Below, piece after piece: positions 37,042-46,724 of a stretch of DNA of 64,000 bases (position 1 is its first letter; each line of letters starts with the position of its first letter). The position numbers and the translations under genes are program-made. The notes under the pieces are model-generated. The model searched no databases. It was given only the letters and a program-made list of their open reading frames with translations, and was not told where the DNA came from. The stretch is from Crateriforma spongiae (lineage in GTDB: Bacteria; Planctomycetota; Planctomycetia; Pirellulales; Pirellulaceae): NCBI RefSeq assembly GCF_012290005.1, contig NZ_JAAXMS010000001.1:868001-932000 (forward strand), written 5' to 3'.

Positions 37042-37050
37042 CTTGCAATC

Positions 37051-37078
37051 AGCCCGCAACTCGCGGGCTTTCTTTTTG
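37051..37078 (+). terminator. Second hairpin terminator after attR
   Basis: AGCCCGC (37051-37057) and GCGGGCT (37063-37069) with loop AACTC, followed by TTCTTTTT. A tandem terminator with the preceding hairpin. Confidence 0.7.
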
Positions 37079-37097
37079 GGGAGCACGCCACGGGCGC

Positions 37098-37409
37098 CTA
37101 ACCCTGTAGTCGCTCTCGCCAGTAGCCAGGTTTTCGGCGTGTGTGGGCGAGCGTTACGAAGTAGATTCGATCGTCTCGCAGGATATAGGCGAGAACGAAT
37201 GGGAACTTTTGGAACCGGTAGCCTCTAGTCTCGTGTAGATACGGCGCGCAAGACTCCGGTGACCTCTCGATGAGAGATTCAGCAGACTGCACTAAAGTAC
37301 GAAGCTCGTCAGCGGCCTGCTCATTTCGGTCGCGGTACCACTGAATCGACTCTCGGATTTCTCAGATCGTTTCCGGATGAAACTCAGTCTGGTAGTTCCG
37401 CTTCGCCAT
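37098..37409 (-). pseudogene. RelE/ParE-type toxin gene with internal stop
   Basis: From an ATG at 37409 the frame reads MAKRNYQTEFHPETI, then TGA at 37364-37362, then EIRESIQWYRDRNEQAADELRTLVQSAE and onward to FQKFPFVLAYILRDDRIYFVTLAHTRRKPGYWRERLQG. Both sides of the stop are good ParE-family sequence in the same frame, so one base change has broken an otherwise complete gene of 103 codons. The start overlaps the end of the antitoxin gene, as in live operons. A short protein from an internal GTG (37292) could still be made but would lack the first two helices. Confidence 0.8.
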
Positions 37410-37635
37410 CAATCATCTTCCATGCTTCGGCCGACGGAATCGTGTTCACTCGGCCTGAATCAATGTCGTCGATTCGGCTCCGTATCTCGTTGGCCCAGGC
37501 GTTTTGAATCTCGGCAGCCGAATCCCCATCAAGTTGTGGCTGAAGGCTCGCCAGGATCGCGTCGACGACTTCCGCTCGGTCAGATGCGGGAAGTTGTAAT
37601 GCGGACGAAATGAGTTGCTGAGCAGTTTCCGACAT
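37384..37635 (-). CDS. Addiction-module antitoxin, TIGR02574-like
   Basis: 83 residues: MSETAQQLISSALQLPASDRAEVVDAILASLQPQ and then AEIQNAWANEIRSRIDDIDSGRVNTIPSAEAWKMI. This is the family of small helical antitoxins paired with ParE-like toxins (Unstab_antitox). The gene is intact whereas the toxin it overlaps carries a stop, the viable order of decay since loss of the antitoxin first would be toxic. Confidence 0.85.
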   Translation of the reverse strand: MSETAQQLISSALQLPASDRAEVVDAILASLQPQLDGDSAAEIQNAWANEIRSRIDDIDSGRVNTIPSAEAWKMIDGEAELPD

Positions 37636-37728
37636 TTCAGGGTTCCAACGCTGTAGTGAAAACGCCAGGCACTATTGTAACAGCCAAAGCGAGGATGTCG
37701 AAGAATGCCCACAATTGTCTTGACAGTG

Positions 37729-37920
37729 TCACGACGATGTCGAGCGTTGCGCGATGGTCAGTATCGCTTGCCGAATCGGTTCGTCCAGAGTGGACCAGAG
37801 TAGCACGAGTTGGCAAAGCGTTTCATCGTCTCGGATTGCGTCGGATAATGCGTCGCCTTGTTTGACTGGCGTTGTGATTGTCGATGTTTCAGGCGATTTT
37901 TTGGAGCCTGTATCCCCCAT
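37729..37920 (-). CDS. Small acidic protein of unknown function
   Basis: 63 residues from the ATG at 37920; the open frame extends to 38112 but that part is antisense to the integrase remnant. The C-terminal half (ALSDAIRDDETLCQLVLLWSTLDEPIRQAILTIAQRS) resembles short proteins often found beside planctomycete integrases, as I remember them. It is divergent from the integrase remnant that begins at 38038, so the pair may be the remains of one element. Confidence 0.4.
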   Translation of the reverse strand: MGDTGSKKSPETSTITTPVKQGDALSDAIRDDETLCQLVLLWSTLDEPIRQAILTIAQRSTSS

Positions 37921-38037
37921 TGATTCTAAGTTCTTGCTGGATCGCTCTTTAGCGTCACCGCCGACATTTGGCGTGCGGCTTGTGTTCGAACGGTTTCGGA
38001 GTAGCCGACTACTTCGAATCGATCGTGAGTCGCCATC

Positions 38038-38270
38038 GTGCTGAGGAAACGCACGGAACAGCCGGCGTATCTGTATCAAGCCAGCGGGCAAGCAAAGGTC
38101 CGTTTGGAGCATCGAGACTTCTAGCTGGCCAAGCGCGGAACGCCGGAAAGCTGCGCCCCGCTACTGCGCGTTGTTGTCCGAATCCAACGCCAACGGGAAG
38201 CAGTCGCCCGAGGACGCGCCGACGCACCAAGGGGATGCGGCGGTCCTGGTCCGTCGCATCGTGGCCGATT
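38038..38270 (+). pseudogene. Decayed integrase N-terminus
   Basis: From a GTG at 38038 the frame reads MLRKRTEQPAYLYQASGQAKVRLEHRDF, a TAG at 38122-38124, then LAKRGTPESCAPLL; after a shift of one base near 38165 it continues LSESNANGKQSPEDAPTHQGDAAVLVRRIVAD. The intact integrase of the neighbouring element reads MPRKRSMAPGYRYHVSGQAV, GRNFYLGEHGSPQSW, LLAEYNANGQRMPEKVETHKSDQAVTVRCL in the same order. The catalytic domain is missing. A short stretch after it (LWLTRHENLTDYQKARSNLV, to 38365) vaguely resembles an ISL3 transposase segment. Confidence 0.72.
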
Positions 38271-38480
38271 CTGACCTGCAAGCTGACACTTGCCTGTGGC
38301 TGACCAGGCATGAGAACCTGACCGACTACCAGAAAGCTAGGTCTAATCTGGTCTGCAAACAGTAACTCAAGACGGATAAGGATTGGGCATACACGGAAGT
38401 GCGTCGCGACCTTTGACGCCACGGAGTCGCAACGGCGTCTTGCTATGATTGGTATCGTCGTTTCACCATGGAGAATTCAA

Positions 38481-39599
38481 ATGTCGAAGGCGAGTTTGTT
38501 GTTGATGATTCTGCTGGCCGGAGGCGTTCGCGCCGAATCGCATGGCGGTGCATCATCGCAAGAGACAATCGCGAGCTTTTTGCGACAGGAGGTTGCGGCC
38601 GGCCATGTTGTGGGGGCTCAAGTTCTGGTGGGCGGGGTGGGTTCCGGGAACGAGCGGTCGGTGAACATCGGAACGCTTGGACCAACGGATCAGCGTTCTG
38701 TTTCTGACGATACCGTGTTTTGTATCGCTTCTTGTTCCAAGCCGGTCGCCGCCGCCGCAGTTTTTTCGCTACTTGACCATCAAGTGTTGTCCTTGAGCAC
38801 GCCGGCGAGCCAATGGATACCCGCGTATGGTTCGCCGGTGACAGCGGACGGGATCAATGTGCGTTCGCCGACCTTGCGTGAATTGCTCGCCCATCGCGGA
38901 GGCATTTATTCGCAAAAGAACCGGCTGACCAAAATTCAATTGAGAGCGATTCGTGATTTTCGTCTATCGCTTGAAGAATCAGTGCAAATGATCGCAAAAC
39001 AACCTTTGTCTTCGCCGCCGGGGACGAAGTATGCGTACAGCGGCGCTGGATACATTCTGGTGGGAATGATGGCGGAAAAGGCGAGTGGGCAAGCCTTCGA
39101 ATCGGTGCTGCGGAAGAGAGTTTGTGAGCCGCTGGGGATGGCGTCGACGACTTACTTTCCGGTTGCACTTGGGCTTGAGGAAATTGCGATGGGAGGCAAG
39201 TCGCAACTCGTTCCGCCTCATACTTTGGGGCAGAGGCATCGGCTTCCCTTGGTGGGAGGGAGTCTCTACACGACTGCGAACGATCTTGGGAAATTTGCCA
39301 GGATGATGGTGGACCAGGGGCGCTTGGCCGAGGAGCAAGTGATGAGCGAAGTGTCTTGGCAGCGTTTTGTGTCACCCGCATTTCAAACGCAGTCATACGG
39401 GTACGGTTGGATGCTGGCCAAGCAAGGCAATCGCGTGGTCACCGTTTCCCACGGTGGATCTTTGCCACCCTACCAAGCGGCGATTCGTATCGATTTGCAA
39501 CGCGAGCAATATAGGATCGTGCTTTGGACGTTGGCCAAACCCGGGAACGCTCAGATGACATCGCGAATCCGCAAGCGAATTGCCGAGTTGATGAAGTAG
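38481..39599 (+). CDS. Exported serine hydrolase, beta-lactamase (class C/DD-peptidase) family
   Basis: 372 residues from the ATG at 38481 (GGAG ahead), which gives a signal peptide MSKASLLLMILLAGGVRAES. The catalytic motifs are SxxK as ASCSKP, the Tyr motif as YAYSGAGYILVG, and HGG (VSHGGSLPPY) in the position of KTG. This is the large family of periplasmic esterases and peptidases, not specifically a resistance enzyme; substrate unknown. The gene stands alone, convergent with the formylglycine-enzyme-like gene. The ribosome-binding site and signal peptide decide against the upstream ATG at 38445. Confidence 0.86.
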   Translation: MSKASLLLMILLAGGVRAESHGGASSQETIASFLRQEVAAGHVVGAQVLVGGVGSGNERSVNIGTLGPTDQRSVSDDTVFCIASCSKPVAAAAVFSLLDHQVLSLSTPASQWIPAYGSPVTADGINVRSPTLRELLAHRGGIYSQKNRLTKIQLRAIRDFRLSLEESVQMIAKQPLSSPPGTKYAYSGAGYILVGMMAEKASGQAFESVLRKRVCEPLGMASTTYFPVALGLEEIAMGGKSQLVPPHTLGQRHRLPLVGGSLYTTANDLGKFARMMVDQGRLAEEQVMSEVSWQRFVSPAFQTQSYGYGWMLAKQGNRVVTVSHGGSLPPYQAAIRIDLQREQYRIVLWTLAKPGNAQMTSRIRKRIAELMK

Positions 39600-39636
39600 C
39601 GGACGCAGTCGCATTTGCGATCCAGTCGGCAACGCA

Positions 39637-40712
<1,076 letters not shown>

Positions 40713-40716
<4 letters not shown>

Positions 40717-42032
40717 GTGATCAACTCTCCGATCACTCCTGTGCTGTCTTGAAAGTCGCTTTCCACCGGCACTCCCATGCGATCGACCATGGTTTGCCAC
40801 ACCGACGCTAGCGGAGTGTGATCGGGAAGTTTGAGGTGTGTCTGGTGGCGGACACCCAACCCGCTGCCACCGGAAATCATCGTCGGCAGCGTGTCTTTGC
40901 TGTGGCCAATGCCCATCCCACTAGAAAATCCCAGCAGTGTTTGATCCAACAGTGTTTCGTCGCCGTCGCGAATGGATGCCAGGCGATCGAGGAAGTAGGC
41001 CCAGTGCCGCATGTAGATGGTGTCGACGCTTGCCAGTTGTTCCAAGTTTTTGGGATCGTTCCCGTGGTGCGTTAATTCGTGATAGCCCTTGGATACACCG
41101 AATTCCGGATACACACCGCCGGCCAGTTCGGTGCGGACCACATAGCTGATCACGCGTGTCGAATCGGTTTGGAATGCGAGCGCAATGAGATCGTACATCA
41201 GTTTTGCGTAGGTGTCATAAATGAACTTGCCGTTGCCCTCCGGTGTGACGGCTTGTTCGTAATCGCCATAGCCTTTTAAATTGGGAGTCTGCTTGGGGCG
41301 ATCAGACCATTCGATCTCTGTCCGCAAGGTTTTTTCGACTTCGCGGACGGATTGAAAATACTGGTCCAATTGCTGGCGATCGGCTTGTCCCAGTTTGCTC
41401 TGCAGCGACTGCGCGTCGGAAAGAACCGCATCCAAGACGCTGCCACGACGGCGAAATTCGTCGGCCTGTTTGCCACGAAGCTGTTTGTCGGTCGGACGGA
41501 ACAGGCGGTTAAAAAGTACCTGAGGGTCGTTTTCAGCGGCCAAAGGAATGCCTTGCCGATTCCAGGAAATGGTTGCCAAGGCTTGGCTGCCGAAACCAGT
41601 TCCCCGTTTGACGGATAACTGCAATGAGGGGAATCGTGTTCGCGAACCGAATCGTTCGGCCACAATCTGGTCGGGCGAGATCGATTGCTTTTCCCCTCGT
41701 GCGATGGAAGTTGCAAATGGATAGGCACCGTTGTGCCCGCCACCGTGCGTCAGCTCTGTGCCCGAAAGGACCGTGAAATGTCCACGGTGTTTTTCAAGGG
41801 GGGTTAAAATGCGTGATAGTTTCGCGGCGATGCCAAGCCCATCGGGATAAAACTGACGCATGTTCATGCCAGTACCGAAATAGAACATGCCCATCCGAGG
41901 CGTTCGTTCGGGCGGCACCGTTGCGGCGCCGACTCGTGGCAGCATCGCTTCCAGCCAGGGAAGAGCAAGGCAGCCGCCGGAGCCACGCAAAAACGCACGG
42001 CGGTGGAGTGGGGTGAATGATTGGATATTCAT
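40713..42032 (-). CDS. DUF1552-family exported protein
   Basis: 439 residues. A Tat-like N-terminus (HRRAFLRGSGGCLALPWLEAML) is followed by the DUF1552 body: RMGMFYFGTGMNMRQFYPDG, LTHGGGHNGAYPFATSI, SPDQIVAERFG, AYFLDRLASIRDGDETLLDQTLLGFSSGMGIGHSKDTLPTMI. The metal-ligand-like His and Asp residues suggest an alkaline-phosphatase/sulfatase-like fold as in the related DUF1501 proteins; activity is unknown. In planctomycetes it is nearly always encoded with a DUF1592 cytochrome-like protein, as here, and both ends overlap neighbours by four bases. Confidence 0.9.
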
Positions 42033-44575
42033 CGGGTAACAAAGGCCTTGCTGGTAACAATGGATTTGATCAGAGCCCGCAGGGTGTCGCCATTATTCTT
42101 CATCTCGGTCACCACCTGTGCCAACATTGCGTCATCGGCCGGAGCGATCGGACGCCCGAAGGTGTAGATGAACGTTTTTTCCGCCAAAGCCCGGCGAAAA
42201 CGATCCCCTTGCAATAACAACCGATCACGAAATTCTTGAAACGACGAGAATTCTTGTCCGTTGGGCAATCGACCGCTTGGATCGATCGGTGGAAGATTGC
42301 GGCCGCGAAAGTTTTCGCCGTCTTGTTGGTCACGCCAAGCACCAATCACGTTGAAGTTTTCCAACGCGAGTCCGTAAGGATCGAGAGACCGGTGACACGA
42401 GGCGCAGGCTTCGATTTGCTTGTGCTGCATCAGACGTTCGCGGACCGTCAAATATTGCCCTCGAATGTTCGGTTCCACTTCACCTGCATTCGGTGGCGGC
42501 GGGTCAGGGGGATTGTTGAATAAGACTTCACGGACATAGACCGCACGCGAAACAGGTTTGGTGCGAATTCCATCGGATCCTTTTTGATGAACTCCGGCCA
42601 TGCCCAGCAAACCGCCGCGGGGGGAATGTGGCGGCAAGGAGACTTTTCGAAACTGTTCACCCGATACGTTGGCGATACCATAGTGTTGGGCCAGCCGATC
42701 GTTGACGACGACGAAGTCCGAATCAATGAAGTTCAGCACCGAAAGGTCTTCTCGCAGCACATGGCGAAAAAACTCAAGCGGCTCCTGGACCACCGCTTTG
42801 GACAGTGGTTCGTCGTAGTCTCGATAAAGATTCCGATCCGGTACAAAACTTAAGAATTCGTCGGTCTGTAACCATTGCCGCGCAAAACTGTTGACGAAGC
42901 GATCCGCCTTGGGGTCACCCAACATCCGATCAACTTGTGCGGCGCGGTGGGTGGCATCGGACAGTTGCCCCGCATCGGCTGCACGAAATAGCGACCCGTC
43001 CGGCATCGAATTCCACAGCAGGTACGACATTCGTGATGCGATCTGGTGGTCATCGATCGTGTTCGTTTCGACGGAGGTGTCATCGTCCAAAGGCTGGGAG
43101 ATTTCTGTTAAGTACAAAAAGTTAGGCGACATTAATGTGGCGATCAGGCCGACGCGGATGGCCTGGTGGAACGAGCCGCCATTGTCCAGTTCCACTTGAA
43201 CCACCCCCAGAATTGAATCGAATTCGCGTTCGCCGACAGGGCGACGCCAGGCTCTTGGCAGTAACCGGCGGAAAATCTGCCGCGCATATGCCATGGGATC
43301 GGTCGGATCGTCGCCTTGAAACAACAGGGTCGTATGGCTTTGGGGGGGCCACTGGTCGTACAGCGGGCCTTCGACCTCCAGATAGTCCAAATAGACTTGT
43401 TTGAATCGGGTCAGATCCCGTTTCTCTGGATCCGGCGTGGAGCGATCTCCACCCCAACCTTCCGCAATCTTACGACCGGTCAGGCGTAGCGATTCGGTGA
43501 AGTTGTCCGTCTTTCCGACCTCATTGATTGCACGCCGGAAATCTTCGCCGGGACGCTGTCCCATATAGAGGTTGGTTCCGTTTAAGATTTCGACACTCAG
43601 TTCTTTGCCCAAAGAATCTCGTGGGATGGTCACGCTGTATTCCGCTGGATGATCCCAAGGTGCGGTGACGTCAACCTCCATGATCGTCCGCATTGTGTCG
43701 TCGGGATGGCTTTGCGTCAGACGGACCCGTGGCCATTGCCCGTCTTCGTCCGGACGAGCGCCGGCGCGAAGCGTAAAGCGATAGAACCCGTTGACCGGTG
43801 CAACGTTCTGATCTTTTCGGCCCGGATATCTCAGCAATCCGAAGGAACGTGTGCGACCCTCGATCAAACGCAAGCCACCGGGGACTGGTTCCATGCCCAG
43901 TCGAGAAACGAGGTAACCGATCGCTGTGCTTTCGGCGATGTCTTCGAACTCCATCCGCATGATTTCGGTCGGATACTCGGGCGGACCATCGACGATAGCA
44001 CGATCAGCAATCCGTCGCGCGACTTCGTAATAGTGCGTCATCAACGAAGGATCCAGCATCAATGCGGAACCAACCTTGTCAAAACCTTCGGCGGTTCCGT
44101 CGGGAGGCAGGGCGTCCAGTGGGCTTTCCCCCGTTGGGAACTTCATTGACAACAAATCCGCAACCGTGTTGGTGTATTCGTGCCGATTGAGACGTCGCAG
44201 TTGGACTTGAGTATCTGATCGGTGTTCGGCCCGCGTGGCATCGCGCAGACTCTGGGTCACCCAACGCGACGTCTGCGAGATAACATCAACGGGCAGCGGT
44301 GTTTCGCCATCCGGTGGCATTTCGCCCCGATTAATTGCATTGCGAATTTCGATCCAGTGCGCAGCGTTCTCACGGTCCACCAGATCGGCATTCAGTTGAT
44401 CGATGCGCAGGTCGGCTTCGGCCGTATCCGGTCCGTGACACTGTTGGCAATGTGTTTGCAGGGCCAAAAAAATGTCTTGCGGCACGCTGTCGGCAAACAA
44501 TCTGGGGTGAACCCGATTGCCTGATGAGGCAACGAGGACCAGCAAGATAGACAGAATCCTGGACGGGCAAATCAA
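42029..44575 (-). CDS. DUF1587/1595/1592/1588/1585 protein with haem-c-like motif
   Basis: 848 residues with a signal peptide. CQQCH at 43-47 is a c-type haem motif (planctomycete cytochrome C domain). Then come RLNRHEYTNTVADLL (DUF1587), a carbohydrate-binding-like beta region, YARQIFRRLLPRAWRRPVGEREFDSIL (DUF1595), SRMSYLLWNSMPDGSLF (DUF1592), LLGMAGVHQKGSDGIRTKPVSRAVYVREVLF with EACASCHRSLDPYGLALENF (DUF1588, a second CxxCH), and EKTFIYTFGRPI (DUF1585). First gene of the operon with DUF1552 and the SUMF1-like gene. The role is unproved; a periplasmic redox enzyme in polymer degradation is a common guess. Confidence 0.92.
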   Translation of the reverse strand: MICPSRILSILLVLVASSGNRVHPRLFADSVPQDIFLALQTHCQQCHGPDTAEADLRIDQLNADLVDRENAAHWIEIRNAINRGEMPPDGETPLPVDVISQTSRWVTQSLRDATRAEHRSDTQVQLRRLNRHEYTNTVADLLSMKFPTGESPLDALPPDGTAEGFDKVGSALMLDPSLMTHYYEVARRIADRAIVDGPPEYPTEIMRMEFEDIAESTAIGYLVSRLGMEPVPGGLRLIEGRTRSFGLLRYPGRKDQNVAPVNGFYRFTLRAGARPDEDGQWPRVRLTQSHPDDTMRTIMEVDVTAPWDHPAEYSVTIPRDSLGKELSVEILNGTNLYMGQRPGEDFRRAINEVGKTDNFTESLRLTGRKIAEGWGGDRSTPDPEKRDLTRFKQVYLDYLEVEGPLYDQWPPQSHTTLLFQGDDPTDPMAYARQIFRRLLPRAWRRPVGEREFDSILGVVQVELDNGGSFHQAIRVGLIATLMSPNFLYLTEISQPLDDDTSVETNTIDDHQIASRMSYLLWNSMPDGSLFRAADAGQLSDATHRAAQVDRMLGDPKADRFVNSFARQWLQTDEFLSFVPDRNLYRDYDEPLSKAVVQEPLEFFRHVLREDLSVLNFIDSDFVVVNDRLAQHYGIANVSGEQFRKVSLPPHSPRGGLLGMAGVHQKGSDGIRTKPVSRAVYVREVLFNNPPDPPPPNAGEVEPNIRGQYLTVRERLMQHKQIEACASCHRSLDPYGLALENFNVIGAWRDQQDGENFRGRNLPPIDPSGRLPNGQEFSSFQEFRDRLLLQGDRFRRALAEKTFIYTFGRPIAPADDAMLAQVVTEMKNNGDTLRALIKSIVTSKAFVTR

Positions 44576-44777
44576 AGCGAAATGTTCCAGCGAGTGAAGA
44601 ATCGGGCGGATCGCTCAAGCGTGGTGCGCGGGATCGACAACGCCTCGGATGGTTTGGCGGGCAAGAGCCAAGTTTACAAGAGCCCGAACGCTGGTGCACG
44701 CCAAAGCATTCAACGAACCTGGTGCGTGCCGGTCTGTGTGTCGCGAGCGTCGTCGGAGAAAGATGACTGGCCGGTGA

Positions 44778-45584
44778 ATGAACGATTCCTTGTTCGCCGA
44801 TACGGATACGACTAGAAATTGGTACCTGCGTGCAATCCAGATCTTCAGGGCCGATGTTATGCTCGATTCACCGTACCGTACCGACCTTGCTCTGATTCAT
44901 GATGCCGGATTCGGACATTTTGCGGCCGGTGCCGCTCGCATGATGGTGCGGGAACTTCAACGTCGTGGCGTCAAAGATGGAACGGTCATCGATGTCGGGT
45001 GCGGCGGAGGGATTGCGTCGAAGATTGTCGACGATCACGGCTATAACGTTTTGGGGATGGATCTATCAGAATCTCATATCCAAATCGCCCGCCGACGTGT
45101 ACCGGACGGCGAGTTTTCGGTGGGATCATACCTCGATCAAACACTGGCGTCGTCCGTTGCGATCATGGCGATCGGCGAAATTTTCAACTATGGATTTGAT
45201 CCACGTTGTGATCGGCATACCTTTCGCAAATTCATCGTCGGTGTGTTTCAGGCGTTGAAACCCGGCGGGCTGTTTCTGTTCGACATCGCCGGTCCGGATC
45301 GGGCGCCCGATCGACCGACGCAGACTTATCGCGACACTGACGATTGGACTGTTTTGGTCGAAACATCGTCCAACGCCGATCGGTTGACGCGACGGATCGT
45401 AACCTTCGTTCGTGAAGGCCGACGTTTCCGGCGTGACGCCGAAACACACCAACTGAAACTCTTTTCACCGACACAGGTGGTCGACGACTTGCGGGAAACA
45501 GGTTTTGAGGTGAGTGAACTGGATCGCTATTCCGATGTCGAATTTCCGGTCGGGTTGCACGGATTTCTCGCCGTCAAAGATTGA
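44778..45584 (+). CDS. SAM-dependent methyltransferase
   Basis: 268 residues. Motif I is VIDVGCGGGIASKIV (about residues 67-81), followed by the acidic end of beta-2 in GMDLSESHIQIARRRV and FRKFIVGVFQALKPGGLFLFDIAGPD, a class I fold of the ubiquinone/ArsM/Methyltransf_25 kind. It ends in the usual SPTQVVDDLRETGFEVSELDRYS. No substrate-specifying domain is visible. It stands between divergent and convergent neighbours as a single gene. The start codon has no strong ribosome-binding site. Confidence 0.88.
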   Translation: MNDSLFADTDTTRNWYLRAIQIFRADVMLDSPYRTDLALIHDAGFGHFAAGAARMMVRELQRRGVKDGTVIDVGCGGGIASKIVDDHGYNVLGMDLSESHIQIARRRVPDGEFSVGSYLDQTLASSVAIMAIGEIFNYGFDPRCDRHTFRKFIVGVFQALKPGGLFLFDIAGPDRAPDRPTQTYRDTDDWTVLVETSSNADRLTRRIVTFVREGRRFRRDAETHQLKLFSPTQVVDDLRETGFEVSELDRYSDVEFPVGLHGFLAVKD

Positions 45585-45631
45585 CGGATGAATTTTATCT
45601 CAGGTCGGAGACGCTGTTCTTTAACGGTCCG

Positions 45632-46045
45632 CTAAAGCGACGTCCGCAAGCTGGACGCCAACATGTTGATTTGGGCGACCACCGTGTGGTGGTGCTTTTT
45701 CATGCGTTCATGGGCTTGGTAGAGGTTTTGGTGTTTTTGGGATTCCATTTCGTGATTGGCGACACCCGGTGCCGGTGAGTCTGGCTGGTCACGGCATTGG
45801 GCGACGACATCGTGTTCGTGTTGCAGGGTTTGGGCTTCGTGCGAATCGAGGGCATCGACGTGCGAAGCCAACGCGGCGGCATGGCTTTCCAATTGTTGCT
45901 GTGCTTCGGCCAGCAGACGCTGCACATTTTGATGATCTTCTTTCCATTGTTCGGTGTCTTGCCGCCACATCGCGATGTCGCTTTGCCATTGTCGATGGTC
46001 GTGATGCATAGATTCGTCGGTGGCGTGTGTGGATTGACCTGACAT
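45632..46045 (-). CDS. His-rich coiled-coil protein behind a sigma-54 promoter
   Basis: 137 residues from the ATG at 46045, fixed by AAGGAG eight bases upstream (the frame runs on to 46261 across the promoter). It reads SMHHDHRQWQSDIAMWRQDTEQWKEDHQNVQRLLAEAQQQLESHAAALASHVDALDSHEAQ, a long amphipathic helix with regular His, and ends YQAHERMKKHHHTVVAQINMLASSL. No signal peptide. A soluble coiled-coil that may bind metal; family not recognised. A near-consensus -24/-12 promoter lies 46 bases before the start. Confidence 0.65.
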   Translation of the reverse strand: MSGQSTHATDESMHHDHRQWQSDIAMWRQDTEQWKEDHQNVQRLLAEAQQQLESHAAALASHVDALDSHEAQTLQHEHDVVAQCRDQPDSPAPGVANHEMESQKHQNLYQAHERMKKHHHTVVAQINMLASSLRTSL

Positions 46046-46090
46046 CAGAGCACTCCTTGTGGATGGAACCGGAAACAAAGGGAACTGCTT

Positions 46091-46106
46091 TGCATGAGTC
46101 GTGCCA
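46091..46106 (-). promoter_or_regulatory. Sigma-54 promoter for the His-rich gene
   Basis: On the reverse strand TGGCACGACTCATGCA matches the TGGCACGNNNNTTGCW consensus at all specified positions but one (A for T at position 12). The expected start is near 46080, 35 bases before the ATG. Confidence 0.82.
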
Positions 46107-46115
46107 AATGTCTTC

Positions 46116-46131
46116 TGGTCCAGCTTTTGCA
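46116..46131 (+). promoter_or_regulatory. Candidate divergent sigma-54 promoter
   Basis: TGGTCCAGCTTTTGCA has TGG and TTGCA at exactly the required spacing; the rest of the -24 box is poor. Its -24 end is nine bases from that of the reverse promoter. Confidence 0.55.
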
Positions 46132-46226
46132 AAAAAGATTTGGAATCGGAGGTCGGAGGAACGTTGGACCTGTGGCCTTTTGTCGTAACCGATCGGTGTG
46201 ATCGAAAGGTCTTAAGGAGTCGGGTT

Positions 46227-46682
46227 TTGAATGGTGTGCCTGATGCGGTGTCGTTAATCATCTTGGGCGGGTTTTTGCTGGCCGGCTTTGCCGCCGATGT
46301 GCTTGGACGCCGAATCTATGTTCCCCGCGTTACGCTGCTGTTGCTGTTGGGGTTCCTAGCGGGGCCGCAGGTATGGCGACTGGTCCCTGATGAGATATCA
46401 CAGTGGTTTTCGTTTGCCACCTTGCTGGCTCTCAGCATTCTTGGGTTCCATCTGGGAGAACGTTTTCTGGGCAAGCGACTGCGGACGACAGGGAAAAGTG
46501 TTGCTTTTGTATCCCTGGCCGAAGTCACGATGTCGGCGGCGTGCAGCCAATGGGGGATGGAATTGTCCCGTGTGCGATATGGGTCACGCGGGCCCAGAGA
46601 GTTTCGCGCATGTTGTGCATATTTGATCAACCATCCGGCACGGCGGAGGGATCAGTCTGTCGGCATAGGAATCGCACCTTGA
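46227..46682 (+). pseudogene. Truncated Na+/H+ antiporter (CPA2-like)
   Basis: From a TTG at 46227 (AAGGAG seven bases upstream) the frame reads SLIILGGFLLAGFAADVLGRRIYVPRVTLLLLLGFLAGPQVWRLVP, then FSFATLLALSILGFHLGERF and KSVAFVSLAEVTMSA, the first three helices of a CPA2 cation/proton antiporter. After that the residues (CSQWGMELSRVRYGSRGPREFRACC) lose all membrane character. Full-length members have about 400 residues and 12 or more helices, so a deletion or rearrangement removed the rest. The promoter and ribosome site look intact, so a fragment may still be made. Confidence 0.7.
46661..46676 (+). promoter_or_regulatory. Weak candidate sigma-54 promoter before 46725
   Basis: CGGCATAGGAATCGCA keeps GG and GC at the right spacing, with TCGCA for TTGCA. 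It would start transcription near 46687, 38 bases before the small membrane-protein gene. Confidence 0.35.
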
Positions 46683-46724
46683 TGCAACCACCAACGGTTG
46701 TCCCTGCTAATCAAAGGTGATGTC

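Noticed and set aside
37921-38112. Extension of the small reverse gene at 37729
   Set aside because: Antisense to the integrase remnant; Arg/Ser-rich without pattern.
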